A DNA stretch of 64,000 nt. Origin: Rhodococcus sp. SMB37. Lineage in GTDB: Bacteria > Actinomycetota > Actinomycetes > Mycobacteriales > Mycobacteriaceae. The translations under genes were made by a program, and so were the position numbers. The stretch spans positions 1 to 64,000 of the forward strand of contig NZ_SLVY01000007.1 of assembly GCF_004345605.1 (NCBI RefSeq), read 5' to 3'. The notes under the pieces were generated by a model. That model made no database searches, was not told the DNA's origin, and saw nothing but the letters and a program-made list of their open reading frames with translations. This document shows positions 1-7,599 of this stretch, piece after piece. Every line of letters begins with the position of its first letter. Position 1 is the stretch's first letter.

Positions 1-161
1 CGGTACGCGGCTGCCCGTGTCTCCCACGGAATCCTTCTCGCCACGACTGCACCCCTTCATCCAGGGGTGTTGCATTGGCCTTCTGAATCCAAGCCTGACA
101 ATCGCGACGACAACTGCACACTCGACGGAGCCTCAGGAGCAGGTCATTAGACTGGGCAACC
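1..161. other. Left edge, no gene assigned
   Basis: The first 161 bases precede the AEC transporter gene. I see no convincing coding frame, RNA or terminator here. It presumably holds the promoter of the transporter and the edge of a gene outside the window. Confidence 0.4.
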
Positions 162-1088
162 ATGTCTGGTGTGATCTCGGGATTCACTGTGATCTTCGTG
201 ATCATCGCAATCGGCTTCGTGCTGGGCCGCCGCGGCACGCTCGGCGCCGAGGCGCAGACCGTGCTCAGCCGCATCGTGTTCGTCGTCGCGACGCCCGCAT
301 TGTTGTTCGACGCGCTCGCGACCTCCGACCTGTCGACGATCTTCTCCGAACACCTCTACGTCGGCGCGGCCACTGCCTTCGCCGTGGCCATCATCTACCT
401 CGTGATCGCGCGGCTGTGGCTGAAGCGCGCAGTACCCGAATTGACGATCGGTGCGCTCTCCTCCGGGTACGTCAACTCCGCCAACCTCGGAATCCCGATC
501 GCCGTGTTCGTCCTCGGCGACGCGTCGTTCGTCGCACCGCTGATGCTCTTCCAGATCATCGTGCTCTCCCCCATCGCGCTCACCGCACTCGATCTGTCCA
601 CCGCGCGACCGGGGATATCGCGGCTCGAAACGCTCATCACTCCCTTCAAGAATCCGATCGTTGTCGCGGGCGCCGCGGGGCTCGTCGTCGCGGGGACGGG
701 GTGGCAGGTGCCCGACGCGCTGCTGCAGCCGATCCAGCTGCTCGGCGGCGCGTCGGTACCCGGCGCACTTCTCGCTTTCGGATTGTCGCTGCAGGGGGTG
801 CGAGTTCTCCAGAAGGGCACCAGCCCCAGGCGCGACATCGCGCTCGCGTCGGTACTCAAGATCGTCGTCCAACCCCTGCTCGCGTGGGCGATGGGTCGCT
901 ACCTGCTCGGTCTCGACGGCACCGAACTGTTCGCGGTGGTCGTCGTCGCGATGCTGCCGACCGCCCAGAGCGTGTTCGTCTACGCGAGCGCCTACGGTCG
1001 CGGCATGGTCCTCGCCCGCGACGCGGCGCTCGTCACGACGATCGCGGCGATCCCCGGGCTCGGCGTGGTCGCGGCCCTACTCGCCTGA
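162..1088 (+). CDS. AEC family (auxin efflux carrier-like) permease
   Basis: Encodes a 308-residue integral membrane protein of the auxin efflux carrier/malonate-type transporter family, probably a secondary carrier of small organic anions. The protein is hydrophobic throughout, with about ten membrane segments. It has the family's typical two halves: an N-terminal half with 'SGYVNSANLGIPI' near residue 105 and a C-terminal half ending in a long helix. The ATG start begins the hydrophobic sequence directly with no signal peptide, as usual. Its last 12 bases overlap the end of the convergent ABC transporter gene. The substrate cannot be read from sequence. Confidence 0.9.
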   Translation: MSGVISGFTVIFVIIAIGFVLGRRGTLGAEAQTVLSRIVFVVATPALLFDALATSDLSTIFSEHLYVGAATAFAVAIIYLVIARLWLKRAVPELTIGALSSGYVNSANLGIPIAVFVLGDASFVAPLMLFQIIVLSPIALTALDLSTARPGISRLETLITPFKNPIVVAGAAGLVVAGTGWQVPDALLQPIQLLGGASVPGALLAFGLSLQGVRVLQKGTSPRRDIALASVLKIVVQPLLAWAMGRYLLGLDGTELFAVVVVAMLPTAQSVFVYASAYGRGMVLARDAALVTTIAAIPGLGVVAALLA

Positions 1089-2867
1089 CCGGCCTACCGA
1101 CCACGCGGCCCACAGCCGCGCATACCGGCCGCCACGACCGACCAATTCGTCGTGCGAGCCCTGTTCGACGATCCGGCCGTCGTCCATCAGAACGATGCGG
1201 TCGGCACGCGCCGCCTGACTCAGCCGATGAGCGACGATCAGTGCGCTTCGTCCCCGCAGCGCCTCCTCGGCCGACGCCTCGAGTTCGTCGGCACCGGCCG
1301 ACCCGGCGTCCGCGGTGGCCTCGTCGAGGATCACCAATGCCGGATCGAGCAGGATCAGACGTGCCAGTGCAAGCTGTTGTTCCTGCATCGGAGTCAGTAC
1401 GTGGCCGCCCGAGCCCACCTCGGTGTCGAGCCCCGACGGCAGCCGCGACACCCAGCCGTGTGCGCCGACCCTCTCGAGCACGCCGACGAGCGCGCCGTCC
1501 GACGCGTCGGGCGCTGCCATCCGCAGATCGTTGCGCACCGACCCGGAGAACACGTGCACTTCCTGGGTGACTAGAGCGATCTCGCGGGTGCGACGCTCGT
1601 CGCCCAGTTCACCGATCGGAACCCCACCGAACGTCACGGTCCCGGAGCTCGCCGGATGCACACCCGCTAGCACCGCTGCGAACGTGGTCTTCCCCGCCCC
1701 GGAGGCACCGACGAGCGCGACGTGTTCGCCGTCGCCGATCGTCAGATCCACTCCGTGCACGATCTCCGGTCCCGTGTCGTAGCCGAAATGCACGTCGCGC
1801 GCGACGAGTACACGGCCCACCGGCTCCGGCGCGTCCGGGTGCTCGCGGTCGGCGTCCTCGTACTCTTCGCACTCCTCGATCAGACCCGCGATCCGCGACA
1901 GGGACGCAAGACCACTCTGCAACGAGTCCATCACCATCAGCAGCTGCCCGAGCGGACCGAACAGACGCAGGAAGAACAGCATCGCGGTGGTCGTGACACC
2001 GACGGTGATGGCATCGCTGTCGACAAGAAGGAAGCCGACGAACAGGATCGAGGCCATTCCGAGGAACTCGGCGAGATTGACTCGCCCGAACAAACGGTTG
2101 ACGACGATCCGGGCCCGCAACTCCCACCGCGCCACCCACCACGAATGCTCGTCGATCGGGCCGGCCAGTCTCGGACCGAGATCGAACGCATGCACCGTCG
2201 GGAGGCCCCGGATTCCGCCGAGCACGTGATGAGCGCGCTCCCCCATTGCCACTCGCGACTGCTGGTAGATCGGTGGGGCGTCCCGCGTGTACATGCGCGC
2301 GCCCAGGTAGTGGACCGGCAGCACCACGATCAGGACGATCAGGAACCGCCAGTCCAGTACCGCGAGACCGAGCATCGTGAGTACGACGGTGAACAACGCG
2401 CCGGAGATCGCCGGTGCAGCCTCGCGGATCGCGGAGCTCACCTGGGCCACATCGTCGGTCGCCCGCGACACCAGGTCGCCGCTGCCCGCCGATTCGATTC
2501 GGGCCAGCGGCAGACGCATCGCGGCCGCGAGCATGCGTTCACGCAGGCGCGCCAGTCCGGTCTCGAACAGCTGCGAGGTGAGCATCAGTCCGAGACCGCT
2601 CAACGCCGCGAACACGATGACCCCGACGACCATTGCCGCCGCGAGCCACGCAATATCGGTGAGGTCGCCGCCTTCGAGCACCACGTCGACGGATCGTCCC
2701 ATCGCCCACGGTGTCACCAGTCCGGCCGCCGCACCGATCACGAGCACGACGAATACGCCGAAGGCGACGCGGCCCTTACCCGCGAACGCCGACCGCGCCA
2801 CGCGCACGGTGCCGCGCGCATCCGCGGTCCGGAACCGCTCACTTGCACGAGTAGAAGTGGTGGTCAT
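1077..2867 (-). CDS. ABC exporter half-transporter, subunit with intact Walker motifs
   Basis: A 596-residue type IV ABC exporter subunit with six membrane helices (about residues 30-310) followed by a nucleotide-binding domain. Walker A is canonical (GASGAGKTT, about residue 385). Walker B plus catalytic glutamate is intact (LVILDEAT), and the H-loop histidine is present (IVAHRLS). The signature motif is abnormal: LTPMQ replaces LSGGQ. It is translationally coupled to the partner gene upstream (4-base ATGA overlap). The pair should form a heterodimer in which only one of the two ATP sites hydrolyses. Likely role: export of a drug, lipid or peptide; substrate unknown. Confidence 0.93.
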   Translation of the reverse strand: MTTTSTRASERFRTADARGTVRVARSAFAGKGRVAFGVFVVLVIGAAAGLVTPWAMGRSVDVVLEGGDLTDIAWLAAAMVVGVIVFAALSGLGLMLTSQLFETGLARLRERMLAAAMRLPLARIESAGSGDLVSRATDDVAQVSSAIREAAPAISGALFTVVLTMLGLAVLDWRFLIVLIVVLPVHYLGARMYTRDAPPIYQQSRVAMGERAHHVLGGIRGLPTVHAFDLGPRLAGPIDEHSWWVARWELRARIVVNRLFGRVNLAEFLGMASILFVGFLLVDSDAITVGVTTTAMLFFLRLFGPLGQLLMVMDSLQSGLASLSRIAGLIEECEEYEDADREHPDAPEPVGRVLVARDVHFGYDTGPEIVHGVDLTIGDGEHVALVGASGAGKTTFAAVLAGVHPASSGTVTFGGVPIGELGDERRTREIALVTQEVHVFSGSVRNDLRMAAPDASDGALVGVLERVGAHGWVSRLPSGLDTEVGSGGHVLTPMQEQQLALARLILLDPALVILDEATADAGSAGADELEASAEEALRGRSALIVAHRLSQAARADRIVLMDDGRIVEQGSHDELVGRGGRYARLWAAWSVGRSGE

Positions 2868-4576
2868 CGGTTCTCCCCGGAGGATGCGAAGGAACGGCTG
2901 GTCAGCTCGAGCACATCGTCGGCCGCCGCGGTGAACGCGGGCGACCGCGTGAACACCACCGTGGTCCGTCCACGCCGAAGTTCGGGTAGGCGTTCGGCGA
3001 TCGTGGCCTCGGTGACGGAATCGACGGCTGTCGTGGGATCGACCAGCACGAGCACTTCTGCGGGCGCGGCAAGCGCGCGTGCAAGCGAGACGCGTTGACG
3101 CTGCCCACCGGACAGCAGCCGGCCCGCCTCACCGACGGGTGTGTCGAGACCGGCGGGGAGTACTCGCGCGACGTCATCGCACGCCGCAGCGAACACGGCG
3201 CGAGTGACACTTGCATCGGCGTCGGGTGCGTCCGCTACACCTGCAGCGATATTGTCGACAACAGTGCCCTCGAACAGGTGCGATGCGTGCGGCACCACAC
3301 GCACGCTGCGTCGCGCCGCGTCGTTCCCGAGATCGAACAGATCGACGCCACCCACCACGACGCGTCCGTGTTCCGGGTGACGCGACCGCGAGAGCACAGC
3401 GACGAGATCAGCGGTGGTCTCGGCGTCGGTATGGACGACGGTGAACTTTCCGGCAGCGATCGTCAGAGTCAGATCGTGCACATGCCCGGCCGTGAGTGCC
3501 TCGAATTCGACGGTGCCATCGCCCGGGGCTTCGCGATCTCCGGTGTCGACTGCGGGCGGCGCTTGCAGGACGCTCAGGACCCGCTCCGCGGAGGCAACCG
3601 CTGCCGCCCACACCGCGCCCATGTTGGATCCGAGCGCGGCGAGCGGACCCATGATCACCTGCGTCACGCCCACCACGGTGATGAGCTGCCCGACGCTCAG
3701 CGAGCCGGTGACCGCCATCGCGCCCGCAGCCACCGCGACACCGACGATGAGCAGGCCCGACGCGAATTCCATGGTGGCGATGTAGGCGCCTTCGGCGCGC
3801 GCCGAGCGGAGTACGCCGTCGAGTGCTCGACGGCTCGCGCCGACGTATCGTCGCGACGCCTCCGCGTCGGCGCCGATGCCCTTGACCACCCGGATGCCGG
3901 TGACGAGGTCGGTGGCGGTACCTGCTGCCGCTCCCGCGACCTTCTGTTCCTCGAAGCTGCGCCGCCGCAACGGACCGGAGCCCTTGTCGAGCAGCCACAG
4001 AATCACGGGCGCCCCGATGAGGATCGCCAACCCGAGCGGCCACGACACGCTCAACAGAATGACGGCACCGAACACGACCGCGGCGACGTGCCCGATCGGG
4101 TACACCATGACGGCGATGCCGCGGGCGAGCTGTTCGACATCCGAGGTCGCGATGTTCAACATGTCGCCGGGAGTTCGCTGCGGTCCACCGACTCCGCGCA
4201 CGTCGAGGATCCGGTCGGTCACGCGTGTGCGCATCCGGTGCTGCACCGCGAGCATGCCGGACTGCCCGATACGTCCACCGAAGCGTGCCGCAACCGTCAG
4301 GACCGCGAATACTGCTGCGAGGACGAGCAACCAGCGCCACAGCGCATCGAAATCCCTGGTCGCGACGGCCCGGTCGATGGCCTGTCCCATGACGACGGGC
4401 ACCAGCGCTTCACACACCTGGTGGAGCGCGACGAGCAGCGCGGCCGGGGTCGTCCACTTCTTCGCCGCCAGCATCGTGAGCACTGCGAAGCGGCGGGGTG
4501 TGGTCGTATCGTCGACGACGACCTCGGGCGTCGGCATCGCCTGGGGTGGCGGGTCGAAAAACACTGGCAGCTTCAT
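2864..4576 (-). CDS. ABC exporter half-transporter, subunit with degenerate Walker A/B
   Basis: A 570-residue ABC exporter subunit, first gene of a two-gene operon with the 596-residue partner. Six membrane helices span about residues 35-310. In the nucleotide-binding domain the signature is intact (LLSGGQRQR). Walker A is destroyed (HTDAETTADL instead of GxxGxGKT). The catalytic glutamate after Walker B is proline (LVLVDPTTA), and the H-loop histidine is lost (VVFTRSPAF). These losses complement the partner's degenerate signature, so the subunits are not interchangeable. The start lies only about 20 bases from the left flank of the TnpB element, so its promoter may lie inside or have been displaced by that element. 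Confidence 0.92.
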   Translation of the reverse strand: MKLPVFFDPPPQAMPTPEVVVDDTTTPRRFAVLTMLAAKKWTTPAALLVALHQVCEALVPVVMGQAIDRAVATRDFDALWRWLLVLAAVFAVLTVAARFGGRIGQSGMLAVQHRMRTRVTDRILDVRGVGGPQRTPGDMLNIATSDVEQLARGIAVMVYPIGHVAAVVFGAVILLSVSWPLGLAILIGAPVILWLLDKGSGPLRRRSFEEQKVAGAAAGTATDLVTGIRVVKGIGADAEASRRYVGASRRALDGVLRSARAEGAYIATMEFASGLLIVGVAVAAGAMAVTGSLSVGQLITVVGVTQVIMGPLAALGSNMGAVWAAAVASAERVLSVLQAPPAVDTGDREAPGDGTVEFEALTAGHVHDLTLTIAAGKFTVVHTDAETTADLVAVLSRSRHPEHGRVVVGGVDLFDLGNDAARRSVRVVPHASHLFEGTVVDNIAAGVADAPDADASVTRAVFAAACDDVARVLPAGLDTPVGEAGRLLSGGQRQRVSLARALAAPAEVLVLVDPTTAVDSVTEATIAERLPELRRGRTTVVFTRSPAFTAAADDVLELTSRSFASSGENR

Positions 4577-4595
4577 CTATTATTCGGCGCGGATA

Positions 4596-4615
4596 CTCCC
4601 TCGTTCACGAGGGAG
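4596..4615. repeat. Perfect hairpin on the upstream flank of the TnpB gene
   Basis: An 8-bp perfect inverted repeat (CTCCCTCG / CGAGGGAG) closes a TTCA loop 95 bp before the TnpB start. Subterminal hairpins of this size are typical of IS200/IS605-group element ends, where they are recognised by the single-strand transposase. No such transposase is present here. It may mark the left end of the element; the exact boundary is not visible. Confidence 0.55.
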
Positions 4616-4710
4616 AGGAAGCGCCGTCCTCCTTCCAAAAGGTGGGCTGCGTGGAGTAACCGTGTCGGACCGAGCACACCGTGTCGGTGGGTGCGGTTAT
4701 GGTGCCGGGC

Positions 4711-5874
4711 ATGGGGACCGAGGTGGTGCGTTACAAGTACCGGCTGCGGCCGGATGCGCTCGCCGAACGTGCCCTGATGCAGGAATGGCACCGTTGCCGA
4801 TTTTTGTGGAACGAATCCGTCCACCAATTCACAACCGGTCGGAAACCGAACTTCGCGAAACTCGGCACCATGCTGACCGAGACCCGGGCTCGCTCGTCGT
4901 GGCTGCGGGACGGCTCCCAGGTTGCGCAGCAGCAGATGCTCCGCACCTACGCGCAGGCCCTCGATGCCTCGTACACCGTCAAAGGCCGTGGTCGTCCCCG
5001 CTACAAGGCGCGGAAGAAAACCTTGCCGTCGCTCGAATACACCCGACAAGGTTTCCGGATCCGCGATGAGCAGCTGGTCCTGCCCAAAGGCGTGACCATC
5101 CCGGTGGTGTGGTCCCGGGATCTGCCGTCGCAGCCGTCGAGTATGCGCATCACGCGTGATTCGTTGAGGCACTGGTATGCGTCGTTCGTGGTGACCCGTG
5201 AGAGAGAGCCGATACCGGCGCTCGACGACGACAGTGGTGTGGGGATCGACTGGGGCGTCACGCAGACCGCGACGGCCACCGATGAGCAGTTCGATCTGCC
5301 GCATGCGCAGCACCGGAAGCGCTGCGCGGCGGAGTTGGCGAAATCCCAGAAACGGATGGCGCGACGCCGGCGTGGGAAGGGGCAGGCGCCGTCGAAGGGC
5401 TACCAGCGGGCCCGAAAACAGGCGGCGAAGGTGCACAAGAAAGCGGCCCGGCAGAACCGGCACGACGGCCGCATGTGGGCCAAGCGGGTTGTCGACGAGC
5501 ATCAGTTGTTGGCGGTGGAGGATTTCACGCCGAAGTTTCTGGCGAAGTCGACGATGGCGCGGAAGGCTGCGGATGCGGCGGTCGCGACCATGAAGCGGGA
5601 ACTTGTCGAACGCGGTAGGCGGGCCGGCCGGAAGGTGGTGTTGGTGCGGCCCGCGTATACGACGATGACGTGTTCGGGGTGTTTCGCGAGAGCCAAGCAA
5701 CCCCTCGAACTCGCTGAACGAGTCTTCCGGTGCTGGGCATGCGGTCATACCGCGTGTCGGGATCGGAACGCTGCCAGAGTGATTCTGGCTGTGGCGGAGC
5801 GTGGCCACACCGGTGTCGACGACGTAGGTCACTGGGGTCCGCCTCTTTCGGGTGGTGGTTCGGGTGCGGTCTGA
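4711..5874 (+). CDS. tnpB: TnpB-like RNA-guided nuclease (IS200/IS605 accessory protein)
   Basis: A 387-residue TnpB/InsQ-family protein. The N-terminal helix-turn-helix/OrfB region starts with RYKYRLRP. The RuvC-type catalytic residues appear in order: D in VGIDWGVTQT (about residue 180), E in LLAVEDF, and the last D in CRDRNAARVIL. A C-terminal four-cysteine zinc ribbon is present (CSGC...CWAC). The family are guide-RNA-directed DNA nucleases of IS605-type transposons. No tnpA lies nearby, so this is an isolated copy that cannot move by itself. I chose the ATG at 4711, just before the conserved core; 4681 (GTG) and 4699 are alternatives. All catalytic residues are intact, so it is not an obvious relic. 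Confidence 0.9.
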   Translation: MGTEVVRYKYRLRPDALAERALMQEWHRCRFLWNESVHQFTTGRKPNFAKLGTMLTETRARSSWLRDGSQVAQQQMLRTYAQALDASYTVKGRGRPRYKARKKTLPSLEYTRQGFRIRDEQLVLPKGVTIPVVWSRDLPSQPSSMRITRDSLRHWYASFVVTREREPIPALDDDSGVGIDWGVTQTATATDEQFDLPHAQHRKRCAAELAKSQKRMARRRRGKGQAPSKGYQRARKQAAKVHKKAARQNRHDGRMWAKRVVDEHQLLAVEDFTPKFLAKSTMARKAADAAVATMKRELVERGRRAGRKVVLVRPAYTTMTCSGCFARAKQPLELAERVFRCWACGHTACRDRNAARVILAVAERGHTGVDDVGHWGPPLSGGGSGAV

Positions 5875-5914
5875 GCTGGAAGTCTCCTACCAACAGGACA
5901 GGAGAGACGTTAAG
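5860..5914 (+). ncRNA. Possible omega-RNA scaffold / right end of the TnpB element
   Basis: TnpB guide RNAs are usually encoded by the 3' end of tnpB and the element's right end. Just after the stop codon a hairpin TCTCCT (5883-5888) / AGGAGA (5900-5905) is followed by GACGTTAAG, an end-like sequence after which unrelated chromosomal sequence begins. If the end is near 5914, the natural guide would start there. The exact RNA limits are inferred, not seen. Confidence 0.4.
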
Positions 5915-5974
5915 GTCCTCCGTCGTCGTGCGCGGCTACACACATTGCCACGTGGCACGCCTACGGTGGAACGC

Positions 5975-6367
5975 ATGCGTCCTGTTGTGCTTCTCGCCTG
6001 CTGCCTCCTCGCCACCGCATGCGGCTCGACTCCACCCGACGTCGAACCGCTACCGGAGAGTCCCGAACCGGCGGGAGCCACGGTCTTCTCGGCACGACCC
6101 GACATCGTCGAGGCGCACCCACTGACCATCACGTCGTTCTCACGTGTCGGCGACGACCGGCTCTCCCTGCACTTCGAGACCGGGACCCCGGAATGCTTCG
6201 GCGTCGACCCGACCATGACCGAGACCGACGACGTCGTGACAGTGACGCTGATGGGCGGCACCCTGCCGGAGGCCCAGGACAGAATGTGCATCATGGTCGC
6301 GGTGTTCGGAACCGTCGAGGTGCCGTTGCAATCGCCGCTCGGAGATCGAGTGGTCACCGCCTCCTGA
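5975..6367 (+). CDS. Small predicted lipoprotein
   Basis: A 130-residue protein with a lipoprotein signal peptide. The hydrophobic start MRPVVLLACCLLATAC ends in a lipobox, so the cysteine at about residue 16 should be lipidated and the protein anchored outside the membrane. The mature part begins with a Pro/Glu-rich linker and has no domain I recognise. Two later cysteines could form a disulfide. I chose the ATG at 5975 because it places the lipobox correctly; the frame is open further upstream. The stop is 3 bases before the MFS permease start, so the two are probably cotranscribed. Confidence 0.8.
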   Translation: MRPVVLLACCLLATACGSTPPDVEPLPESPEPAGATVFSARPDIVEAHPLTITSFSRVGDDRLSLHFETGTPECFGVDPTMTETDDVVTVTLMGGTLPEAQDRMCIMVAVFGTVEVPLQSPLGDRVVTAS

Positions 6368-6370
6368 TCG

Positions 6371-7543
6371 ATGCAGTCTCCTCCACGCCACTGGCTGTTC
6401 TATCTCTGCATCTCCACCGCGCTGCTGCACGCAGCATTCCAGTCGGTACGTGTGCTCGTGTCGTACCGGATCCTCGCTCTCGGCGGCGACGCCGCGACGA
6501 TCGGCATGGTCACCGCCCTGTACGCGATCGTGCCGTTGCTCGCGGCGGTCCGGATGGGGCGCGCCGTCGACCGCGGCCATGCCACGGTGATCCTGCGCGG
6601 GGGCATCGTCGTGTCCACACTGGGTGTCGGCCTGATCGCGCTCAGCTCCGGCCTGCTGGTGCTGGGGCTCGGCAATATCGTGCTCGGACTCGGCCAACTG
6701 CTCGTCACCGTCTCCGGTCAGGCGTTCGTCTCGATCCTGTCGCCGCCGGGCGAACTCGACCGCGGATTCGCCGGGATCACCCTCGGTGTGTCGATCGGGC
6801 AGGCCGTGGGAGTGCCGGTCGCGGGCATTATCGCCGCGACACACAGCACCGGCGACGGCGCCGTCGAGACCACGGGTGCGCTCATCGCGATGACGGTGCT
6901 GGCTGCGCTGGCATTGCCGTTCGTCATCGGGCTGCGGGAACCGCCCGGATCCGGGCGCACCGCGAAGGACGGTCCACCCCAGTCGGTTCGCTCGATGCTG
7001 GCCACGCCCGGCATGAAACCGGCGATGCTGTCGAGTCTGATCGTGCTGGCCTCCGTCGACCTCATCGTGGTGTACCTACCGCTGCTCGGAGAACAGTTCG
7101 GCTTCGGGGTGCTGCTCGTGTCGGTGCTGCTCACCGCGCGCACTGTCGCGTCGATAGTCTCGCGCGCGCTGCTGCCGTGGGCGTTGCGCCGGATCCCTCG
7201 GCGGCAGCTGTTGTTGTCCGCAACCGCAGGCACGATCGTGCCGGTCGCGCTGATTCCTCTGGTGCCGAACCCGTGGGTGATCGGGGTGCTGCTCGCAGTG
7301 TGCGGAGTGTTCTGGGGCGTGGGCCAGCCGCTGACGATGACGTGGGTCGTCGAACTGGTCGCACCATCGGATCGGGCGTCGGCGCTGGCGGTGCGGCTGA
7401 CGGGCAACCGTCTCGGGCAGGTCGCGGTGCCACTCGCGGCGGGCGCGGTCGCCGGTGTCGCGGGGGTCGCCTCGGTGTTCTGGGTGACGGCGGCGCTGCT
7501 GTCCGCCGCCGCCACCTCGACCTGGCGCGCCTTGCGCAGCTGA
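6371..7543 (+). CDS. MFS transporter
   Basis: A 390-residue major facilitator superfamily permease with about twelve membrane helices in two halves. It has a short cytoplasmic loop near residues 190-215 (REPPGSGRTAKDG) and the loop 2-3 motif region MGRAVDRGHA. Start follows the lipoprotein gene by 3 bases, suggesting an operon in which a lipoprotein and an exporter act together. The gene ends inside the large palindrome at 7537-7599. Substrate is not predictable; the fold suggests efflux. Confidence 0.88.
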   Translation: MQSPPRHWLFYLCISTALLHAAFQSVRVLVSYRILALGGDAATIGMVTALYAIVPLLAAVRMGRAVDRGHATVILRGGIVVSTLGVGLIALSSGLLVLGLGNIVLGLGQLLVTVSGQAFVSILSPPGELDRGFAGITLGVSIGQAVGVPVAGIIAATHSTGDGAVETTGALIAMTVLAALALPFVIGLREPPGSGRTAKDGPPQSVRSMLATPGMKPAMLSSLIVLASVDLIVVYLPLLGEQFGFGVLLVSVLLTARTVASIVSRALLPWALRRIPRRQLLLSATAGTIVPVALIPLVPNPWVIGVLLAVCGVFWGVGQPLTMTWVVELVAPSDRASALAVRLTGNRLGQVAVPLAAGAVAGVAGVASVFWVTAALLSAAATSTWRALRS

Positions 7544-7599
7544 CCCCGTGCGCGCTTCTGGTAGTCAGGGCTACCAGAAGCGCGCACGGGGGTCAGCTG
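7537..7599. repeat. Long palindrome between convergent genes (dispersed repeat copy 1)
   Basis: Arms of about 28 bases (left arm begins CAGCTGACCCCGTGCGCG, right arm ends CGCACGGGGGTCAGCTG) enclose a short loop containing TCAGG. One unpaired base breaks otherwise perfect complementarity. Both flanking stop codons lie inside the arms, so it probably ends transcription in both directions, although there is no T-tract. A related copy with the same loop lies at 42272-42315. Confidence 0.85.

Noticed and set aside
17-1570. A 517-codon open frame on the plus strand
   Set aside because: Its product is Arg/Pro-rich low-complexity sequence, and it overlies the AEC permease and ABC genes in other frames. 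It is a high-GC artefact.
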